Positions 39,001 through 48,000 of a DNA stretch of 60,000 nt are shown here, in pieces. Positions within the stretch are counted from its first letter, which is position 1; each line of letters opens with the position of its first letter. The notes below the pieces were generated by a model, which was not told where the DNA came from, searched no databases, and was given only the letters and a program-made list of their open reading frames with translations. The stretch is from Glandiceps talaboti. Lineage: Eukaryota; Hemichordata; Enteropneusta; Spengelidae. Both the position numbers and the translations under genes were made by a program. The DNA is taken from positions 20,263,842 to 20,323,841 of the forward strand of contig NC_135549.1 of NCBI RefSeq assembly GCF_964340395.1, read 5' to 3'.

Positions 39001-42000
39001 AATGCGCTTTGTACCAGTATGAAAACTAGTGCACACTTCATTACATACAATGCATTTCATGCTGTGCCAATCATAATTGTACATTTGTGGTAAATGGTAT
39101 GTGTGTAAATAAAGCTTTTAAATGAAAGTTGTAAGCGCAAGTATGCATATTTGTTTATCAAAATCATCAAATATGGCCGGAAAACGGTTTATTGTACTTT
39201 TTGAGAATTATTTGGTCCCTATCCAATTCGTCTAATATATGAATATGTCTAATAGTGTGAATCCAAATCTGAGAATATTGTGCAAGATCGCCAACGTTAT
39301 CCAAAAAGAGGCTGATGACGTATGTGCTTTAGATTTCATTCATGAATTGTAGTGCTCGCACAAAATTTCTTCCATTCTCCACGATACAGTAGATTCCGTT
39401 GTAAGTTTAACCCTACATTATCAGTGTTCTCCACGAGGGTTTTTTGAGGGGCGCACCGCCCCTCTGTTTTCATGGACCGCCCCTCTGTTTGCGTTCAGCG
39501 CCCCTTTGTTTTGATGTGAACGTCTTCAAGAGATTCTATTCAATGCCGTTAATGAAGGAAGTGAACAGCGACACTGCGTCTATCATCATTTATGAACTTA
39601 TTTATCGCCTTGATTATAACAATGGTAGCCGAAACAAAAACAGTAAATGTAGTACCGTCGTAAAGTAGAAGACGGTATGTTGGTAGTTTCTATGGCCGGG
39701 TATATCAAGCCGGTAATTTCCAAGCCTTCCCGTAATACAGTACGCATACGATGTACGATGTCACGGCAATTTTCACATTGTATCGATAAATACGAACAAA
39801 ATCCTAAAATTTATACATGTTCTTTAGAAATAACTACTCCGGTACGGTTCCATGGTAAAATTTATGTCCTAAATGATCACGTTTGGATGTGAATCGCGAT
39901 CGTAGTACCACGAGGTAGCTCCAATGTGGCAGCCATGATTGTTACTGCACATTTGCACTGAACGTATTCGGTTATTCTTAGCCCAAATTCGTCACATTAA
40001 AAATGTACGTATTTCCGGCAAATTTGGATGAAAAATCATTTTCCATTCGTGAAAATTAAAAGGATATCAAATTTTAGAGAAATAAAGGGAAATGAATTGT
40101 TTTCAATTAATTTTTATGAATGACATGCACCAGATTCAGTAATCAAAAATTGGGGTGAACCTTGATGTATACTACCAATAATTGCAAATTTACCAGGGCA
40201 AGTCTGTTTTGGTGTTGGAGGACCTGGGTTTGTTTCTATATCACCTCCAAGCAGGAGCAACATCCTGGTGTAATAATTATAATACAAGTAAAGGTGAAGA
40301 ATACAAGCGCAGCAGAAGGACAATATCTTTGTTAATTTTACATTGATCATGTAGTGCACAGAATAAAAACTTCCTACAGACTGCCTGTATTGTTGGACAC
40401 ACATTCCCATGATTGTTTTATTGCTAATACCTAGTCAGTAATTTGAAATATAAACAGAGACAATTGAACTTTCTATTTCTAGTTCTTTCAAGTGTTTGTA
40501 TCCTTGGTACAACTTATAATATTGTAGTGAGTTCTAGGACAAGTTTCTAATAATGTATGTACTGTCCTATCACCTGTCTTTTATTTTATGTATGTACTGT
40601 CCTATCACCTGTCTTTTATTTTATGTATGTACTGTCCTATCACATGTGTTTTATTAGATTTTGGTTGTTGTCTTTGCTTTTGTTCTCTTTGTGTTCTCTA
40701 GTTCTCTAGTGGTCTATGTTCAGACCAGCAGTTAATTTGGGACGGTGCCCAAATCCTACTTTAACCTCCTCAACTGAAGAGTGTTCTCGGGTTCTGAGAA
40801 CTTTGTTATTGTATTTATGTCTGTTGTGCAAGGTGTGTGCCTTTGTTGTGTCTGTATGCTTGTAAACCAGTACAGGATCCAACAATTTACTCCTACCACT
40901 GATATTGAATTTCATAAAATGGAGAGTGTATTTGAGAGTGCTCTAGAAATTTCATCCCAGTGTATTCTTATAGTGAAAGACTATGGTATGGCATTATTTA
41001 CTCAAGATGACCAGTTCCACTTGTTCGATCCTCATAGCAGAAATGATCAAGGTTATTCAATGCCTGATGTACATGCAGTTCTTATCATTTTCAAGACAAT
41101 ACATGATCTCTGTACCCATTTAAGACAACTAACATCAACATTGACTGAGGATTCTCTTGCAAGTGTGGCTTTTGAAATTACTCCTACACTAGTCTATACA
41201 ACAAATAGTCCAAGTGATTCCTTTAACCTTACAGCACATTATGGGATATGTTCATCTGCCATCATAACATGTACAACTGAAGAAAAGTATATACATAAGA
41301 CGAAACAAACACTTAAAGTTGATAATAAAAAAAAATTCTCAAAAACAGAAAGATCATGTGCGCGTAAAATTAATGTCGCGAACCCTGATTTAAAGAAAGT
41401 ACAAATGTATTCAACAGAACAAGACACATTAACACAATATACTAGTGAAACAGCTTCATGTAGCGTCAAAAGCATGCCACAGGTGTGTAAAACAGACCAA
41501 TTACAAAGAACTGTTTCACAACCTTTGTCATGTGTACTTAAAATTAATGTCACAAAACCTCATTTAAAAAAGGTACAGATATATTCAACAAAACAACAAA
41601 CATTAACTCACAAAAACACTTGTGAGATAGCTACATATAGAGTCCATAGCATGACACAGGTGTGTAAATCAGACAAATTACAAAGAACTGTTTCACAAAC
41701 AAGTTATCAGCACAGTGATAATGATTGTAAAATCATTAGTGATTCTGCACCAGTTACACATTATTATCATCCAATTGACAAATCATGGCAATTTGCAAAA
41801 GCAATACTGTTTTCTTTGTCCCCACCAAAACACACTTTATTTTTTTGGGGGCTAGGACTTTAAGTCTCAAACATCCACTGCGGGGGCTGTGTCATCTTCG
41901 ATGGCTTGTTTTGTTTGAGTAGGGAGAATAATAAACTGAACTTGCTGAGAGCTGCAGATAGCAAGCGTCAACTGGCTTACTTTGTGAAAGTGATTGTTGT

Positions 42001-45000
42001 ATTCAAAAGAAAATAGAATCAATGAAGAATGTACGAGATAAAGTAATTGTCAGCCGTGAACCATGCCAGTGCCAAGATGGGTCGTTCCTTGACCTGGCCA
42101 TGTTTAAGAGCGTTACATAATTTGGATATAAACTCAGGTGTAGAGTTTAATCGGCTGTTAAATGATGGAATATTCAGATGAACACAATAATGTCATGCTG
42201 TGTTTGATCATTGAGGTAACCATCATCATAACTGATTAAATCAGTTTCAAAATTGTTGAGTGAATGACTACTCTTTATCATTTGCCTATAGTTATTACTG
42301 TATGGGTGAAAAGTGTTCTGCCCTAGCTAGAGTGGAGATGTGACTGTAGTTGTATCTACACTTGTCAAAGCGTTACCAAGGAGATAGTAAAACTGTATGT
42401 ATTACAGTATGGGTGAAAAGTGTTCTGCCCTAGCTAGAATAGACATGTGAATGTAGTTAAATCTGCACTTGTCAAAGCATTACTGAGAGGATAGCTCAGG
42501 ACACAAAATTGTAATATACTGATGAAGTACTTATGTTGACCTTTATCTGTAGGTATTGATATCACATTCATGTACAGAAGAAGGTTTGGAAGATGCCACA
42601 AATTTACTACTACATTTATCTAAGCATGAACACACAAGAGAAACAGTCCTGTCTTTGTTACTAGTAGGCGCCCAAACTCTAGGCTTTACACTATGCAAGT
42701 AAGTACGCTGATTATGTTTGAAAGTAGTGTCATGTTGATTGTTGACAGTTTTAATCTTTTGTGGTATACGTCATCTGAGATGTTACAGAAATTTTTGAGA
42801 ACAGAAATTTCTGTAGATGGGAGTTCTATGTACGTGTTAAAACATTTTTTACTTCTGACTTCCATGGCAATAAACTCTAGTCTTTACTCATGCTCCTAGT
42901 ATGATGTACATTGTATGCTTAGATTGCAGACAGTTTTAATAGTTTGTTGTGTACATTTTTTTGTAAATTTTTGTTTGATAAGAGATATTTAAGAAAGTGT
43001 CTTGCGTTTGGAGTTGTAATGTAAAATGCTGATTTCTGACAACCACTAAGATTTGTACTTTTCATGTTACAGTGACATCAAAGTACTTCTTAAAGAGCTA
43101 AAAGAGCATAACATGAAGACATTGGGAAGTCCTGATGCTGAAGGGGGTGAGGAACCATCAACATCATCTGGTCTGACTCACGGTATCCTAGCAGACAGGT
43201 TCAACCGAGGGGTACGAGTGGTACTGACAGCGCCAGCCAATCGTAAAGGTGGATACGAACTGAGACTCCCATCTATGTCGTTATTTACCAGTAAGACATC
43301 CACTCAGCAGTTTTTCCTGAGGATCCTCAACGTTATCATCGAGCTTAGAGCTAAACGACTGAAAGAAATCCAGGCAAGACAGGCAAGGGAGAAAGAGGTG
43401 AAAGAAAGGGAAGCAAGAGAGTTAGAAGCCAGGGAAACTGATGGAAATAGAGCAAGTAAGTGCTGTTTTAAACATAGGCAATGATTTCATATGAACATTG
43501 AAGATGTGCAAGTATTATTCATGCTGTACTAGTGGACCTGCTCGATGTTTGACAAAGTTGTGAAATTCCAGTGTAGACAACAACAGCTCATTATACTAAC
43601 TTTGCATATATATCTAAGGGAAGAATTTCTTCAAAATTATTGCAGGTATAAATGGAACAGCTCATGTCATGTCAGAAAAAAAAATGTGCACAGCATTACT
43701 TTATCTAGGGACAAACCTTAACAAATATCAGTGAACTGTAATGAAATGTAACTTAGGCAATTGATACTTGGAGAGAGGAAACTGTTTAGTGTGTTTTCAT
43801 TGAAACCAGTGTACACCGTGATTAATTACATCTGCTAAAGATGAAACACCGAATGTCATATATACTTTCCACACAAGTAGATTTGGGTTGAGCATTACTG
43901 TAATTGCACTACAAATCTTTGTACTTCTTACAGCTAATACCAACTCTGCTCAGTCAGCTGAAGGTGGAGAGACACAAGAAAATACTGAAGTAAGTTTGTG
44001 TGTGTGTGCGTGTGTGTGATAATCTTGTGCATGTGCACTAGATAGAGCATACACTTGTGGATGTGTGTAATTGGCAATAATTGTGTTTGACTTTACATTT
44101 TGATCCAGTTTTATCTAACTTGTAGTTTTTTGTGTGCACACATGTACCCCCATATAGAGAGTATACATTCCATGTAACTTAGTCACTGTAGTAATGCTTT
44201 GTATATAAACATGATATAATTTGATAGCCTATTCCTTTGGTGATATTGTTGTACTTGACAATTTGGTAATTTAATGCTGTTTCATATTGAAAATGAAAGT
44301 TGTATTTCTCTATTTCATGTGTTAGACTAAATTAACGAAGTAAGTTATCACACTGTGTCAGGGAATGAAGATGTTGTCGTAACAAAATATGCCATCTGAT
44401 CTATCAGTATTAGACAACATGGACATAGTTGTACATTAATCTAGTAAATTGTGTCTCATTGAATTCCAGTCTACAGCCTCTGAACAAAGACCATCTAGTA
44501 TGGAAAGCGATACTAACCAAGGCACTGCATCTGGTGAAGATAACAATGAAGAAGCCAACACAAACCAAGGAACTGCAGCTAGTAGTAGTAGTGAAGCACC
44601 TATGGAGGTAGAAGAAGTTGCTGTTGCAGCGTCTGCTAGTGGTGGAGGAGAAGGAACCTCTAGTGATGCTACCAAAGATGATGATCAGAAAGAGGTAAGT
44701 GGATTAGTCTGAGTAGTACAAGGCTGCCGGGATGTGGAAAAATAGATAGTATTTTACAAATAATTAGTCATAAAGATCACTATTTCTGCTTTCCTAGGCT
44801 AAATTGGCTGAAATTGTTGCATATGCAGTGACCAGTACAGTGAAAGGCCAGGGTTTCAATCCAGGTTTTTGTATACAGTAATACAGTATACAGTAATGCT
44901 TTCTTATCAACAGGCCATAAAAATGAGATACAGTCATGCTTTTGCTCGGGACATTTCCGTTGTGTTGAAGTTGTAGGTACACCTGAGTAGAAAATGTCAA

Positions 45001-48000
45001 GATCATAATATTCAATATACTTATTTGAGTGTTGATGTTCGTGTTTGTTCCTAAAACAGGATATTATACCACGGCTAAGTGAACAACTAGAACTTGAAGA
45101 GCTGTGGGACACCCTTAGTGAATGTTTGTCAGAACTGAAAGAAACTGCCGACGACCACGCAGTCCTGGTACTTCAAACAGCTGTTGAAGCCTTCTTCCAA
45201 GTCCATTCTACAGAGAAGTCATCCAGTAAACCAGGAGAGTTACAGAGACATCTTAGTAGAGAGGCATCCTACAGTGTTTCTTCACTAGATCTTGGCCCTC
45301 TGTCACCAGCACCAGCTACACCTGGATTATCAGGACCTCCATCTAGCCCTTTCTCTAGAGATAGTTCAATCAGCTTGATTCCACCTCATCTTCCTCCAGA
45401 TACCCAGAAGTTCCTTCAATTTGCCGGTATGTTGATAGTACTACTATTGTATGTTGTATTACTGAAATTAGCATTACTAGTAATGTGTACAGTTTAGTAC
45501 AACTGTCGACATCAGACCGTGGACAGATGGAACCTGTTATAAACAGGGAAAGTAAACAACTGAATTGGATTAATAACACTTGGCACAGCATGTTGGAAGT
45601 ATAGAGACTTGTATTCCAGTCCATCATTTGATAAGAACAGTTGTACAAATTTCGAGTTCCCCTGGCACTTCAGATGAGCACTTCCCTAGTCAGCGTGTTT
45701 ATCTGTGCAATCACTTCTCAGACATGCAAAGGTCAAATTTGTTCAAACCTGGCACAGAGATCGCGTATTCTAACGGTGTATGCACATTACATTTTAGCAA
45801 CTTTTGACCAACAGCACTGTACTATTTTCATCACAAAGCTCAAATTTATGAAATATCGGAATAATTATGAACTGACATTGTTGAGTAGATATTTCTAGTA
45901 TTGGTTGGGATTTATGTACTATTCAGAAATAACAATGAAACTGAACAACTTATTCATAAAATTACTCTTTCCTTTTTCATTTTAGAAACTCACCGTGTAG
46001 TATTGAACCAAATCCTGCGACAGTCATCTACACCTCTCGGAGACGGGCCATTCTCAGTCCTTGTTGATTACACACGTGTCCTTGACTTTGATGTCAAGCG
46101 TAGGTATTTCAGACAAGAGTTGAAACGTATGGATGATGGTATGAGACGAGAAGATCTTCAAGTGCACATCAAGAGAGAAAATGTCTTTGAAGACTCATTC
46201 CGAGAACTTCACAGACGTTCAGCTGACGAGTGGAAGAATAGATTCTATATTGTGTATGAAGGAGAGGAGGGACAAGATGCCGGTGGTCTGCTCAGAGAAT
46301 GGTATCTCATTATTTCCAGGTCAGTGTACAAACACCATATTTTGGTTATCAGAAAGACGAAAGATTGTATAGTGTAGACACTAGAGGGTGCTGTTCAGAA
46401 CAACTTTTGGACCAGAATTGATGGCCATGGTAGTTGAGTATTCAGGGGTGAACAAATCATTTTGTGAACTGGTGGTCCCTGGACCAGTGCCTTAAAAAAT
46501 CCAGTGGTCCTGCTGAAAGAATTAGTGGTACAAGGTAAAATTTGTGCAGGTCCGCCAAAAAAAATCGCTAGTCCCGGACCCAGGACCAGTGGATTTGTTC
46601 ACCCCTGGTATTATAACCCATGAAAAATCATCATGGTTAAGTGAATGACTTGTAATCAGCATATTTGCCATTGCAGTTCACTATTGCCATGAGTTTCTTG
46701 TCCCTCCACAAGATTTGACCAATATTACTGTTTTGTTTGTGCAACTATATAAATGGGTATCTGGTAGGACATGATAATTATGTAAGAATTTAATTGTATA
46801 CACCAGGTGATAAAGTTATATACCTTGAAGTCCTTTTACACCATGGATTTGAGTTTTTGTGATTATATAGTATTTAAAAGATTAGGTGTATGTTTTTTCT
46901 AAAGTCAAGTTTTGCTTGTATTGCAGGGAAATCTTCAATCAAATGTATGCATTGTTCAAGACATCGCCAGGCGATAGAGTTACATACATTCCCAACCCAG
47001 CTTCCCACTGTAACCCTAATCATCTAAGTTACTTCAAGTTTGTTGGACGTGTGATAGCCAAGGCTATCTATGACAACAAACTACTGGAATGTTACTTCTC
47101 CAGATCGTTCTACAAACACATCCTAGGGAAGCCTGTCAAGTGAGTATTCAAATTTACTAGTACATCCCATTGGAAATAGTGCAACTTGAAAGTAACATTG
47201 ATCACAGCTTTGAGGATTTCTTCTTCTGGGCAAATATATACCATGCAGTAATGAGCGTATACAGCACTTGTGGTTCACAGTTAACTTGTGACCAGTATTT
47301 GAAGCCATGTGTGGGAAATTTCACTATGTAATAATATCAACATTTCATTCTCAGGTACATAGACATGGAAAGTGAAGATTATGCCTTTTACCAAGGCCTT
47401 GTTTTCTTGTTAGAACATGATGTATCTGAGTTAGGATATGAACTCACTTTCAGTACAGAGGTAAGTCATTGTTAGAACCACAGTATTTTATGCCTGCCAA
47501 AGTTCATATGTACAGGGGAGGATTTGAGAAAGCCTAGACAGAAATATTACGCTACTGAGATCACTTTATGACAGCTAAGAGAGAAACAACCTAAACCTAT
47601 TATTGTAATGGGTTGAGTTAATTCCGTCAGTGGACACTGCTATGAGAACCCTCATGAAAGAATGGTTCAATTCAGTTTATCCAACTGTTTATAAATGGGT
47701 ACCTGTCAGGATGAACGTTTTTGATGATTAATTCCATGAGTTAATGAACAAGGTTTGCACATTTCCTGTACAAACTTAGTATACCTTTAGCCAGGAGATA
47801 GAGTTGTACAGTGCTTTGAGCACACATTATTATTTGGGGACAGTACAATGTTGAAAAGTCACGGTGACCATTATTTCAGGCTTGGCGATTTTTTCATGCT
47901 GAAAAAAAAAATTGCACTGATAAGGGTTGAGAAAATAGGAAAACTTGTTTGAACTCTTGCTTATTAAAAACCATCTTTTCATTTCATTTATTCTGATTGA

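Larger units (their letters stand above)
38531..41910. mobile_element. Hairpin-ended element, copy 2 (3.4 kb, carries gene remnants)
   Basis: The left hairpin is GCCCCCG (38532-38538), then CGGAC-GAA-GTCCG, then CGGGGGC (38556-38562), followed by a TCCG/TGCG microsatellite. The right end has GCGGGGGC at 41880-41887 and then ATGGCTTGTT at 41901-41910. The ends match copy 1, including sequence just inside the microsatellite. The interior differs: it holds a 2A-containing frame on the - strand, a 360-codon frame on the + strand, a 3-unit tandem repeat at 40551-40656, and a possible hAT MITE end at 39422 (CAGTGTTCTCCACGAGG). Confidence 0.6.
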
